64,000 bases of DNA from Deminuibacter sp966424055 (lineage in GTDB: Bacteria; Bacteroidota; Bacteroidia; Chitinophagales; Chitinophagaceae): assembly GCA_966424055.1 (NCBI GenBank), contig CBJLMB010000034.1, positions 7,624 to 71,623 on the forward strand, written 5' to 3'. The position numbers and the translations under genes were made by a program. This document shows, piece by piece, positions 16,822-25,238 of this stretch (positions within the stretch are counted from its first letter, which is position 1; each line of letters starts with the position of its first letter). Under the pieces are notes generated by a model, which ran no database searches, had not been told where the DNA came from, and saw only the letters and a list, made by a program, of their open reading frames with translations.

Positions 16822-19146
16822 TTAAAAAATAGAAAAGTTCTTAAAACTGATGATCTCGCTGCTTTCCACGGGCAGTACCCGGCCATCTGGTTCAACATAC
16901 TGCCATTTTTTGTCTTTATAACATGCCAGGGGCCAGGTAAAGGTAATTTTATTCGTGTAGAGGTTCTGTTCGGATAACTCTATATTCTCATACATGGGTG
17001 GAACAATCATTCGCTGCCCGTCGGCAGAGAGCACTCCCCAACCTGTATTTTGTTGCACCAGCAGGCCCTGGCCTGTTGTTTCGGCCCATATTTTTTTGAA
17101 AACAGGTTGTTGCAGAATGGTGCCATCGGTTGCGGCTAGCCCGGTAAGCATATGGTTGTTATCATCCGGGTCTTCTTTGTACAAAGCCAGCAGGTTATTG
17201 ATACGGTAATCCTCCTCATCACCATACGCGAGGGCATCATATCCAGCTGGTATTATTTCTTTGCCTGTGCTGTCAATAAAGCCATATTTGTACTTATTAC
17301 GGGTAACCTGCGCTATACCTTTTATAAAAGCGCTTATGCGGTCATATACCGGTGGCACTACCTGCCTGCCCAGGCTGTCTATCATACCGTATTTGTCATT
17401 TGTCTCCATGATAGCGAGACCGTTATGAAAAGTATTGATAAAACTATATTGGCCCGGCAGTAACTGGCCTGTAATAAAATTCAGTAATCGCAGCTTATCC
17501 TGTTTTTTAACGAGCAGTAAGAAAGAGCAGGCAGTGGGGCTGACTTCTTCGTAGGGAAGCTGATCTGTTTTACCATTGGCGATATCAGTCAAAAAATAAT
17601 GGTTGTCGCGCATCAGCAAAAAATAATGATCACTAAGCTGGCTGATGAAATGATAGGTGACAGGTATCAGCAGTTTTCCCGTGGTATCTGCAATGCCCAT
17701 CAGGGTTTTATCCGCTTTGTATATTTTTAGTAGCAACAGGGCAGAATCGGTGTATTCATTGGCGAAAATAAAATCGTATTTCGGTGGCAGTAACATGCGG
17801 CCGCTTGTTGTATACAAGCCTTCCAGTTTATTCTTTTTTGCCCGTATCAGGTTGTATTGATCGGGGAAGGAAATATCCTCAAACAGCGTGGGCAGAATTT
17901 CCTGGCCGTTCGTATTCAAACAGCCGGTTTTTCCATTTGCTTTTACGGTGAATAACTGCCCCTCGGGGGCAGAAATATCGGAGTAGATAAACGCTGAAAG
18001 TCTTTTGCTGCCTGCATTATACAATGCATATTTTCCATTCAGTTTAATACTGAACAGGGTGGGTGTTGTTGTAGTGCTGTTATCCTGCGGCTGTGGTGAT
18101 ACAATGGTAATATCATCGTAATACTGTGGCAGCAGTTGTTTGCCTGCTGTGTTGATCAGTGTATGTTTTTTGCCTTTAACCGCATCAAACAGGGTATCAC
18201 CATAACTCCAAAGCTGGTCGTCATACACCGGTTTCAGGATAATATTACCGCTGGTATCGGCTATGCCATAATGACCATGTTGCCGGATGCCTACCAGCCT
18301 GCTGGGGAAGGCTTGATTGATGTGGATATCCTGGATATAATCATACTGAAAATCCAGCACTACCTGGTCGCGGTTGTTGATAAGCCCGTATTTGTTATTG
18401 CGCCGGATGCACAGCAGGCCATTATCTAAAATACTTCCATCGGAAAAAGTGGGCGCTCCATATTCTTTTTGCGTAAGCAGGTTGATCACTACCCAGTTGT
18501 CATTTCTTTGGAAGCTGGTCATCCATTCATCGGAGCGCATGTTCAGGTGCACATGACCGTAAGCGAAAGGTGTTAACGCATTCCCTTTAAAATCAATGAC
18601 ACCCCATTTGCCGTTTTTTTGTGCCAGTACATAGGGTACGGTACCCTGGCAGCCGCCGCAATAATCAAACAGGTCATAGCTGAAAGGAACGATCATGCTA
18701 TCCTGGCTGCGGTCATAAATGCCCCATTTACCGTTTTGCTGCACATCGAAACGGTTGCCATCGAGATAGCCGATATCGGCAAAACGCAATGGTGCCAGTA
18801 AATTACCGGATGTATCGCACCAGGTTTGTTTGCCGTTCTGTGCAATCTTCCAAATATCCAGGTGGGTATCGATGCTGTCGTACACCGGTTGCAATACCCA
18901 ATGCATGGCTGCATTGAGCACCCCTTGTTTCTGCTGCTGTGTAATGGCAAGAAAAAAATCTTCGTTATGAAAAGGGATCAGTGTATCGAAAATGCGGTTG
19001 CCGGCGGTGTCAATGTAAAAGCTATGGGTATCCTGTTCAGCACGGGCCATCCCGTTGACAAAAACAGATGTTTTATCAAAATGTTTTTGGGCATGTGCTG
19101 TTTGTAGCAGCAGTAGTATAAATAGTGTACAGCCTAATTGTTTCAT
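16822..19146 (-). CDS. Exported WG-repeat protein
   Basis: Protein of 774 residues built almost wholly from WG/KWG-type beta repeats (PF14903): about 18 units of roughly 35-45 residues of the form NGKWGVID-x-x-G-x-x-(I/L)P-x-x-Y-D-x-(I/F), some degenerate. A signal peptide covers residues 1-20 from MKQLGC to AHA, so it is exported. The longest frame (to 19398) runs into hemB; I chose ATG 19146 because it starts the signal peptide (ATG 19167 also possible). It lies between hemB and hemL, 11 bases before hemL. Known WG-repeat proteins have no single function; a role in heme metabolism is only suggested by position. Confidence 0.82.
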   Translation of the reverse strand: MKQLGCTLFILLLLQTAHAQKHFDKTSVFVNGMARAEQDTHSFYIDTAGNRIFDTLIPFHNEDFFLAITQQQKQGVLNAAMHWVLQPVYDSIDTHLDIWKIAQNGKQTWCDTSGNLLAPLRFADIGYLDGNRFDVQQNGKWGIYDRSQDSMIVPFSYDLFDYCGGCQGTVPYVLAQKNGKWGVIDFKGNALTPFAYGHVHLNMRSDEWMTSFQRNDNWVVINLLTQKEYGAPTFSDGSILDNGLLCIRRNNKYGLINNRDQVVLDFQYDYIQDIHINQAFPSRLVGIRQHGHYGIADTSGNIILKPVYDDQLWSYGDTLFDAVKGKKHTLINTAGKQLLPQYYDDITIVSPQPQDNSTTTTPTLFSIKLNGKYALYNAGSKRLSAFIYSDISAPEGQLFTVKANGKTGCLNTNGQEILPTLFEDISFPDQYNLIRAKKNKLEGLYTTSGRMLLPPKYDFIFANEYTDSALLLLKIYKADKTLMGIADTTGKLLIPVTYHFISQLSDHYFLLMRDNHYFLTDIANGKTDQLPYEEVSPTACSFLLLVKKQDKLRLLNFITGQLLPGQYSFINTFHNGLAIMETNDKYGMIDSLGRQVVPPVYDRISAFIKGIAQVTRNKYKYGFIDSTGKEIIPAGYDALAYGDEEDYRINNLLALYKEDPDDNNHMLTGLAATDGTILQQPVFKKIWAETTGQGLLVQQNTGWGVLSADGQRMIVPPMYENIELSEQNLYTNKITFTWPLACYKDKKWQYVEPDGRVLPVESSEIISFKNFSIF

Positions 19147-19168
19147 CGATGCAGGTTTGTTTTTCATT

Positions 19169-19267
19169 TGCCGGATACAACCTGTATAAAGCAGGCGAAG
19201 AAATGATTTCATCCGGCAGGTTAGTTTGTATAGAAGCAAGTGCACAGGCCCATGCCTGTGCACTTGC
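19169..19267 (-). other. Structured spacer between hemB and the WG-repeat gene
   Basis: Two hairpins: a perfect 14-bp stem (arms 19236-19249 and 19254-19267) with a 4-base loop, and 8-bp arms TGCCGGAT (19169-19176) and ATCCGGCA (19211-19218) around a 34-base loop. On the minus strand the 14-bp hairpin comes 27 bases after the hemB stop and is followed by TTCTATAC rather than a pure T run. It could be a terminator, an mRNA-stabilising end or an attenuator controlling the WG gene and hemL. No TAnnTTTG box is seen in the spacer. Confidence 0.6.
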
Positions 19268-19294
19268 AGATAAAGGGCTTTATGTTTTTCCCGC

Positions 19295-20269
19295 TCAGGA
19301 AAGCAAACGGATCGCATCTTTGGCAAAATAAGTGGCGATAAGGTCTGCGCCTGCGCGTTTGATAGAAGTGAGGCTTTCAATAATAGCCTTGTTTTCATCG
19401 AGCCAGCCCATTTTAGCTGCAGCTTTGATCAGGGCATATTCACCACTTACATGATAAGCGCTTACCGGAACGGTAACCACATTCTTTACCTCGCGGATAA
19501 TGTCAAGATAAGCCATGGCGGGTTTTACCATTACGATGTCTGCGCCTTCTTCAATATCCATCAGGGTTTCCTGGATAGCTTCTGTTCTGTTGGCATAGTT
19601 CATCTGGTAGGTTTTTTTATCGCCGAAACCGGGTGCGCTGTCCAGTGCATCGCGGAAGGGCCCATAAAAACAGGAAGCATATTTGGCGCTATAGGCGAGG
19701 ATGCCTGTTTGGGTGTGGCCATTTTGCTCCAGCGCTTCGCGTATGGCGCCGATACGCCCATCCATCATATCGCTGGGAGCAACAAAATCGGCACCTGCAG
19801 CAGCATGACTTACACTCATTTTAACCAGTGCTTCCACTGTAGGGTCGTTGACAATTTCCCCGTTTTCTACAATGCCGTCATGGCCGTAAATAGAATAGGG
19901 GTCCAGCGCCACATCGGTCATCACCACCATCTCAGGAACCGCGTCTTTGATACCTTTGATGGTGCGCTGCATCAGTCCGTCAGGGTTCCAGGCTTCGGTG
20001 CCCTTGTTGTCTTTTAGTTCGTCTTTACATTTAATAAACAGCAGTACGCTTTTAATGCCCATGCTCCACATTTCTTTCACATCTTTAATCGTAAGATCGA
20101 GCGAGCGGCGGTAATAACCCGGCATAGAAGCGATCTCTGTTTGAATGCCTGTTCCTTCATCAATAAAAATAGGTGCTATAAAATCATTGGGTGTTAATTG
20201 TGTTTCTGCCACCATCGCGCGGATGGCGGGTGTTCGTCTCAATATCCTGTTCCGTTTTTGTAAATACAT
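19295..20269 (-). CDS. hemB: Porphobilinogen synthase (5-aminolevulinate dehydratase)
   Basis: Condenses two 5-aminolevulinates to porphobilinogen. 324 residues from ATG 20269 (MYLQKRNRILR, the usual start); the longer frame adds 15 unlikely residues. Active-site lysines lie in YSAKYAS (near 194) and MVKPA (near 248). The metal-site loop reads DVALDPYSIYGHDGI, with aspartates where zinc-dependent HemB has three cysteines, so this is the cysteine-free, magnesium-type enzyme. It follows hemF by 48 bases. Confidence 0.95.
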   Translation of the reverse strand: MYLQKRNRILRRTPAIRAMVAETQLTPNDFIAPIFIDEGTGIQTEIASMPGYYRRSLDLTIKDVKEMWSMGIKSVLLFIKCKDELKDNKGTEAWNPDGLMQRTIKGIKDAVPEMVVMTDVALDPYSIYGHDGIVENGEIVNDPTVEALVKMSVSHAAAGADFVAPSDMMDGRIGAIREALEQNGHTQTGILAYSAKYASCFYGPFRDALDSAPGFGDKKTYQMNYANRTEAIQETLMDIEEGADIVMVKPAMAYLDIIREVKNVVTVPVSAYHVSGEYALIKAAAKMGWLDENKAIIESLTSIKRAGADLIATYFAKDAIRLLS

Positions 20270-20317
20270 GGCTATTGCTGATTGGTGAATAATTATTTGC
20301 TGTTTGCATTTCAACCG

Positions 20318-21259
20318 TTAAACCCATTCTTTCGGCTGCAGGCAGGCCTGCAATAATTTATCTTCCTCGCTTCCAGCCAGGGGCTGATAATTATACTCAA
20401 AGCGAACGGTGGGCGGAAGGCTCATCAAAATACTTTCAATACGGCCATTGGTTTTAAGTCCGAACAATGTGCCGCGGTCATGTACCAGGTTGAACTCCAC
20501 ATAGCGGCCGCGCCTGATCTCCTGCCAGTGTTTCTGGGCTTCTGTGTAACTGAGCTGCTTTCTTTTTTCCACGATGGGAATATAGGCATCGATAAAAGCG
20601 TTGCCACAGGCCTGTGAAAAATGAAACCAGAAAGCCAGTGTTTTTTCGCCGGCCACCCGCTGATGATCATAGAATATACCACCTATACCGCGGCGTTCTT
20701 TATTGCGGTGCCAGTTGACGAAATAATTGTCGCATTCTGCTTTAAATGCCGGGTAAAAAGACGGATCGAATAAGTCGCAGGCATTTTTATAAGTACGGTG
20801 AAAATGCACGGCATCTTCTTCAAATAAATAATATGGTGTTAAATCGGTGCCACCGCCAAACCAACGGTCAATTACTTCGTCCTGTTCATTGTACAGTTCA
20901 AACATGCGGTAGTTGCAATGTACTGTGGGCACATAAGGGTTCAGCGGATGGAGCACCAGCGAAAGTCCGCAGGCGAACCATTTAGCGCCATTTATTTTTA
21001 ACTGCATACGCATGGCATCGGTTACCGGGCCATGAACAACAGAAGTATTGACACCGCCTTTTTCAAACACCTGCCCATTACTGATAACCCTTGTTTTACC
21101 ACCGCCACCTTCTGCACGCTCCCATTGGTCCTCTGCAAATTTCGCTTTGCCATCCACTGCTTCCAGTGCTGTGCAGATGCGGTTTTGCAGATCGTGTATG
21201 AAACTGATCCATTGCTCTTTAAAAGCGGGGGTATTTACTTCATTCAAAACTGTTTGCAT
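20318..21259 (-). CDS. hemF: Oxygen-dependent coproporphyrinogen III oxidase
   Basis: Converts coproporphyrinogen III to protoporphyrinogen IX with O2. 313 residues with the family signature regions KTRVISNGQVFEKGGVN (about 55-71), WFGGGTDLTPYY (about 132-143) and RRGIGGIFYD (about 188-197). It starts 10 bases after the alpha/beta hydrolase gene ends and leads into hemB. The O2-dependent type implies an aerobic lifestyle; no hemN is in the window. The protoporphyrin rather than coproheme route is indicated. Confidence 0.95.
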   Translation of the reverse strand: MQTVLNEVNTPAFKEQWISFIHDLQNRICTALEAVDGKAKFAEDQWERAEGGGGKTRVISNGQVFEKGGVNTSVVHGPVTDAMRMQLKINGAKWFACGLSLVLHPLNPYVPTVHCNYRMFELYNEQDEVIDRWFGGGTDLTPYYLFEEDAVHFHRTYKNACDLFDPSFYPAFKAECDNYFVNWHRNKERRGIGGIFYDHQRVAGEKTLAFWFHFSQACGNAFIDAYIPIVEKRKQLSYTEAQKHWQEIRRGRYVEFNLVHDRGTLFGLKTNGRIESILMSLPPTVRFEYNYQPLAGSEEDKLLQACLQPKEWV

Positions 21260-21269
21260 GATGGGGTGT

Positions 21270-22301
21270 TTATTTTATAGCTGATGAAGGCTGGTTTAAA
21301 AAATCCAGCAAGGGTTCAATGAACCGGCTGAATGCTTCAATATGCGGAATATGGCCTACGCCATCCAGCTCGATCAACTTCGAGTTTTTGATTTTTGTAT
21401 GTGTCAGCCGGCCCAGTTCGGGATAATTGCCCATGGTTTTTCTCACTGGTTCAGGTACCATGTTTTTGCCCAGTGCTGTTCTGTCGAGCTGCCCGATGAT
21501 GAGCAGGGTAGGGGTGTGAACATTTTCAAATTCATAACAAACCGGCTGGGTGAAGATCATGTCGTAAGTGAGTGCTGAATTCCAGGCCACCCGGGCATAA
21601 TCGGGGCTCAGCGTCCAGCCCGCCTGGATATTTACCCAGGGCTGGTATTCAGGCCGCCATTCGTTGTGAAAATAATTTTCGAGCTGGTATTTTTTGATAC
21701 TGTTATAGTCTTGTTTTAATTCGTTCTGGTACCATTTTTCCACCGGCTGGTAAGGTACTTTCAGTTTCCAGTCTTCCAGTCCGATGGGGTCTTCCAGAAT
21801 AAATTTCTCCACGCGTTCCGGGTACATCAAAACAAAACGTGTGGCCACCATTCCGCCCATCGAATGGCCCAGTATAGCTACTTTTTCTATGCCCAGCGTA
21901 TCCAGTATGGCTTTGGTGTTTTGTGCCAGCAGCTGGAAGCTGTACTGTATTTTATATGGTTTGGATGATTTGCCAAAGCCGATCTGGTCAGGAATGATTA
22001 CGCGGTAGCCCTTGTCAGACAAAACTTTTGCGGTTTGTGCCCAGTAAGCGCCGCAGAAATTTTTGCCGTGAAGCAGCATCACGGTATGGCCATTGGGTTG
22101 TGCAGGCTGCACATCCATAAAAGCCATTTTCACGGGTTCGTTCTGAATAGAAAAACTGATATAATGAACAGGATAAGGGTAGGGATAATTTTCGAGACTG
22201 ATGCCCAGCGGAACAACTGGTTGCTCCTGGGCGAAAGTTTTGCCTGTAAATAATACAAGAAAAACAAAGCTGCACAATATAAGCCATCTCCGTTTCATCA
22301 C
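21270..22301 (-). CDS. Exported alpha/beta hydrolase
   Basis: Serine hydrolase of 343 residues with a signal peptide (about 1-24, ending TFAQ). The fold motifs are complete: oxyanion segment MLLHGKNFCGAYW, nucleophile elbow GHSMGG (near 145), acid in IIGQLDRTA and histidine in LDGVGHIPHIEAF. The substrate is unknown. It sits between hemE and hemF, 10 bases before hemF, and has its own -7 box upstream, so it may head an abh-hemF-hemB transcript. Nothing in known heme synthesis requires a periplasmic hydrolase; a link to porphyrins is speculative. Confidence 0.85.
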   Translation of the reverse strand: MMKRRWLILCSFVFLVLFTGKTFAQEQPVVPLGISLENYPYPYPVHYISFSIQNEPVKMAFMDVQPAQPNGHTVMLLHGKNFCGAYWAQTAKVLSDKGYRVIIPDQIGFGKSSKPYKIQYSFQLLAQNTKAILDTLGIEKVAILGHSMGGMVATRFVLMYPERVEKFILEDPIGLEDWKLKVPYQPVEKWYQNELKQDYNSIKKYQLENYFHNEWRPEYQPWVNIQAGWTLSPDYARVAWNSALTYDMIFTQPVCYEFENVHTPTLLIIGQLDRTALGKNMVPEPVRKTMGNYPELGRLTHTKIKNSKLIELDGVGHIPHIEAFSRFIEPLLDFLNQPSSAIK

Positions 22302-22317
22302 CTGTTTATTTAGACGG

Positions 22318-22325
22318 CAAAATTA
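22318..22325 (-). promoter_or_regulatory. -7 box TAATTTTG upstream of the alpha/beta hydrolase gene
   Basis: Minus-strand TAATTTTG, a perfect -7 box, 17 bases before the hydrolase ATG. No matching TTG -33 box is seen. It would give the hydrolase-hemF-hemB genes a promoter separate from hemACDE. Confidence 0.45.
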
Positions 22326-22345
22326 TTCTACTCTTATCCTTTAAT

Positions 22346-22377
22346 CGTCATCTTTATGTAATAGCTTATAGATGACG
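22346..22377 (-). other. Hairpin at the end of hemE
   Basis: Perfect 8-bp arms CGTCATCT (22346-22353) and AGATGACG (22370-22377) around the hemE stop codon, followed on the minus strand by ATTAAAGG. A weak terminator or mRNA-end structure. Confidence 0.35.
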
Positions 22378-23394
22378 GAAATTTTTAACAGTGTCCACAA
22401 AGGCCTTCGCATGTGCTACAGGTACATTGGGTAAAATACCATGGCCCAGGTTGGCAATATGCCTGCCACTGCCAAATGCCTGCAGCATAGCTGTTACTTC
22501 TTTTTCAATAACAGGAACCGGGGATAATAATTTTGCCGGATCAAAATTACCCTGCAGTGTTACTGTATTGCCTGCAAATTGCCTGGCCAGCTGCGGAGGA
22601 ATACACCAGTCAATACCCAGGCCATGTGCACCTGTTGCGGCCATCTGCTGGAGCGAATGCCAGGCACCTTTGGCGAACAGGATGGTGAGCACTTCATTTT
22701 TCAGTGCCGCAACGATCTGCCGCATGTATTGCAGTGATAAAGTTTCAAAATCTTCAGGGCTCAGCAGGCCGCCCCAGCTATCGAATACCTGAATAACATC
22801 TACACCGGCTTTTACCTGTGCTTTCAGGTAAGCGATGGTGGTATCTGTGATCATCTGCAATACCTGGTGTGCCAGCTGTGGCTGAGTATAACAGAAAGCT
22901 TTGGCTTCATCGAATGTTTTAGATCCTTTACCCTGTACCATGTAGCAAAGCAGTGTCCAGGGTGAACCGGCAAAACCGATGAGGGGAACACGGCCATTCA
23001 GTTCTTTTTTGGTGAGCCGTAATGCATCAAACACATAGCCCAGTGCTTCATCCACATCGGGAATGCGGATACGGTTTAGATCTTTCGGTGTCTGGATCGG
23101 ATCGGGCAGCAGAGGGCCTTTATTTTCGATCAGCTGTACCTCGAGGCCCATGGCCTGCGGAATAACCAGTATGTCTGAAAAAATTATTGCTGCATCCACG
23201 CCGATCTGGTCAATAGGCTGTAACGTGATCTCTGTTGCCAGCTCTGGTGTTTGTACGCGCTCGAAGAAAGTGTATTTTTCTTTCAGCTTCAGGTAATCAG
23301 GCAGATAGCGGCCGGCCTGGCGCATCATCCATACAGGTGTTCTTTCCGTTGCTTCTCCTCTTAGTGTGCGTAGTAATAAATCGTTTTGTAGCAT
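22366..23394 (-). CDS. hemE: Uroporphyrinogen decarboxylase
   Basis: Decarboxylates uroporphyrinogen III to coproporphyrinogen III. 342 residues, usual length, with the N-terminal signature PVWMMRQAGRYLPDY (about 20-34), the catalytic region IIFSDILVIPQAMG (about 70-83), GFAGSPWTL and the C-terminal NLGHGILPNVP motif. It follows hemD by 102 bases; the spacer contains a short palindrome. Confidence 0.96.
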   Translation of the reverse strand: MLQNDLLLRTLRGEATERTPVWMMRQAGRYLPDYLKLKEKYTFFERVQTPELATEITLQPIDQIGVDAAIIFSDILVIPQAMGLEVQLIENKGPLLPDPIQTPKDLNRIRIPDVDEALGYVFDALRLTKKELNGRVPLIGFAGSPWTLLCYMVQGKGSKTFDEAKAFCYTQPQLAHQVLQMITDTTIAYLKAQVKAGVDVIQVFDSWGGLLSPEDFETLSLQYMRQIVAALKNEVLTILFAKGAWHSLQQMAATGAHGLGIDWCIPPQLARQFAGNTVTLQGNFDPAKLLSPVPVIEKEVTAMLQAFGSGRHIANLGHGILPNVPVAHAKAFVDTVKNFRHL

Positions 23395-23441
23395 AAAATT
23401 GTATTGGCTTAAGCCGGTAAAAGAAATAATTTATACGCCAG

Positions 23442-23456
23442 GCGGTAAAATACCGC
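23442..23456. promoter_or_regulatory. Short palindrome in the hemD-hemE spacer
   Basis: GCGGTA-AAA-TACCGC, perfect 6-bp arms with a 3-base centre, 48 bases upstream of hemE. It could be an operator or a small hairpin; there is no T run and no -7 box beside it. Confidence 0.25.
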
Positions 23457-23496
23457 TTCAGTTATTAAACAGTTTGTTCAGGATGAAGTGAAAAAA

Positions 23497-24201
23497 TCAG
23501 GCAGAGGCACCGCTTTTTTCTGTAAAATACTGGATAACCAGGTCCACCATCTGCTCTTTCCCCGGCCATTCGCTGGTTACCACTTTATTGGCGCAATAGG
23601 TTTGAATGGTGGCCGTAGTGGTTTTGCCTATTGCAAACAAAACCACTTCTGTCGGAACCGTGTTCAGGGAAAAAAAACTGTGTACAGCACTCGGGCTGAA
23701 AAAAATAACACCATCATAATTTTTTTCAATCTGCACAGGTGTTTGAATAGTGGTGTACACCACTACTTCCTGCACAGCTATATGATGACGCTGCAGTGTT
23801 TCCGGCAGGTCATCCATCCGCTGTTCGCCACAAAAAAAATACACTTGCTGTACTGTTTTCTGCGAAACGATCTTTTCAGCCAGCAGAGAAGCATTCCTGG
23901 CAGTTCCGCTAACCGCATCTTCACCAAAAAAATCAAAGACCAGCTGTTTGGTAACACCGCCCATGCAGAATATCTGCCAGTTGGGTTTTACAGAAAGCTG
24001 GCCGATAACAGCTTCTGCTGCATTAACGCTGGTGAACACGGCTACAATATTTTGAATAGAAAGCTGCCTGATCTTTTCTATGGTCTCCTCATCAAGCAGT
24101 GGTGCCGTTTCGATAAACGGTACCACGTCTATATGTATGTTTTTTTGATCAGCTTTTTCAATCAATGGCTGATCCAGCGGGCGGGTACAAAGTATGTGCA
24201 T
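23497..24201 (-). CDS. hemD: Uroporphyrinogen-III synthase
   Basis: Closes and inverts ring D to make uroporphyrinogen III. HemD is poorly conserved; the call rests on length (234 residues), the two-lobed pattern ILCTRPLDQPLIEKA at the start, IVAVFTSVNAAEAV near 70 and GVIFFSPSAVHSFF near 165, and its place directly after hemC. I start at ATG 24201, one base past the hemC stop; ATG 24216 would overlap hemC by 14 bases. The longest frame (24264) is unlikely. Confidence 0.88.
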   Translation of the reverse strand: MHILCTRPLDQPLIEKADQKNIHIDVVPFIETAPLLDEETIEKIRQLSIQNIVAVFTSVNAAEAVIGQLSVKPNWQIFCMGGVTKQLVFDFFGEDAVSGTARNASLLAEKIVSQKTVQQVYFFCGEQRMDDLPETLQRHHIAVQEVVVYTTIQTPVQIEKNYDGVIFFSPSAVHSFFSLNTVPTEVVLFAIGKTTTATIQTYCANKVVTSEWPGKEQMVDLVIQYFTEKSGASA

Positions 24202-24202
24202 A

Positions 24203-25135
24203 TTATTTTGCAGCATTACGTATAACTTCAACAATGGTTTTACCGCCGTTCTCCAGCACTTCATTGGCGGCAGTGATGCCTAATGAATGTAATTGCTGTT
24301 CCCCGGCATCCAATAACAGCTGTTTCTCTGTTGCTACTTTTTCTTTTCCATCCAGCGAAAGAATGCTTCCTTTAAAATAAAGCCTGTTTTGTTCTATTGA
24401 AGCCAATGCGCTGATCGGTGTTGAACAGCCACCCATCAGTGTTCGTAAAAAATCCCTTTCAATTTGCGTACACAGGGCGGTTTGTTGGTCGTGCAGTTTA
24501 TGGCAGGCTTCTATTACCTCGTTATCTCCCTCATTGCAAACCACCATAATGGCGCCTTGTGCCGGTGCAGGCAGCATCCAGTCAAGTTCAACAGACTGCT
24601 CGGGCCGTAGCTGGATACGTTCAAGACCTGCAGCTGCAAAAATAGCCCCATTCCAGCTATTTTCGGCCAGTTTCCGCAGGCGGGTGTTTACATTGCCGCG
24701 CAGGTTATCAATGCGATGATGCGGATACCTGTTCAGCCATTGTGCTTTACGCCTGATACTGCTGGTAGCGATAACTGCGGGTACGGCATCGTCAAGAAAG
24801 GAAAGATCGTTTTTGTACAATAAAAGATCTTTATAAGACGCACGCGGAAGAACTGCCGCGCTGCAAATGCCTTTTGCCAGAAGTGTGGGTACATCTTTCA
24901 TGGAATGAACAGCAATATCGATCTTCTTGCTTAAGAGCGCTGCATCAAGTGTGCGGGTGAATATACCCTGAACACCTATTTCATACAAGGGGGTAACCAG
25001 GTCAATATCGCCTTCGCTTTTAATATACACCAGCTCGCTCCTGTGCCCGTTCTGCAACAGCTGCTGCTGTACCAGGCTGGCCTGCCAAACAGCCAGCTGG
25101 CTGTCCCTTGTACCTATTTTTAAAATTCTGCTCAT
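24203..25135 (-). CDS. hemC: Hydroxymethylbilane synthase (porphobilinogen deaminase)
   Basis: Polymerises four porphobilinogens into hydroxymethylbilane. 310 residues; GTRDSQLAVWQA at 7-18, IATSSIRRKAQW near 120, and the dipyrromethane-binding cysteine in LMGGCSTPI (about C235). It is 103 bases after hemA; that gap has only an imperfect -7-like TAATATTG, so co-transcription with hemA is likely. Confidence 0.96.
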   Translation of the reverse strand: MSRILKIGTRDSQLAVWQASLVQQQLLQNGHRSELVYIKSEGDIDLVTPLYEIGVQGIFTRTLDAALLSKKIDIAVHSMKDVPTLLAKGICSAAVLPRASYKDLLLYKNDLSFLDDAVPAVIATSSIRRKAQWLNRYPHHRIDNLRGNVNTRLRKLAENSWNGAIFAAAGLERIQLRPEQSVELDWMLPAPAQGAIMVVCNEGDNEVIEACHKLHDQQTALCTQIERDFLRTLMGGCSTPISALASIEQNRLYFKGSILSLDGKEKVATEKQLLLDAGEQQLHSLGITAANEVLENGGKTIVEVIRNAAK

Positions 25136-25238
25136 TCCTTAAAACAAATTGCCCTGACAATTAACGGAGGATGCAGTTCAATGCAGCAGACACCGGGTTC
25201 AGGGTAATGGTGCAATATTATGGAAAATAAATATCCGG

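Noticed and set aside
16822..19398. Extended N-terminus of the WG-repeat protein to 19398
   Set aside because: It would overlap hemB by about 100 bases, run through the 14-bp hairpin and hide a clean signal peptide starting at 19146.
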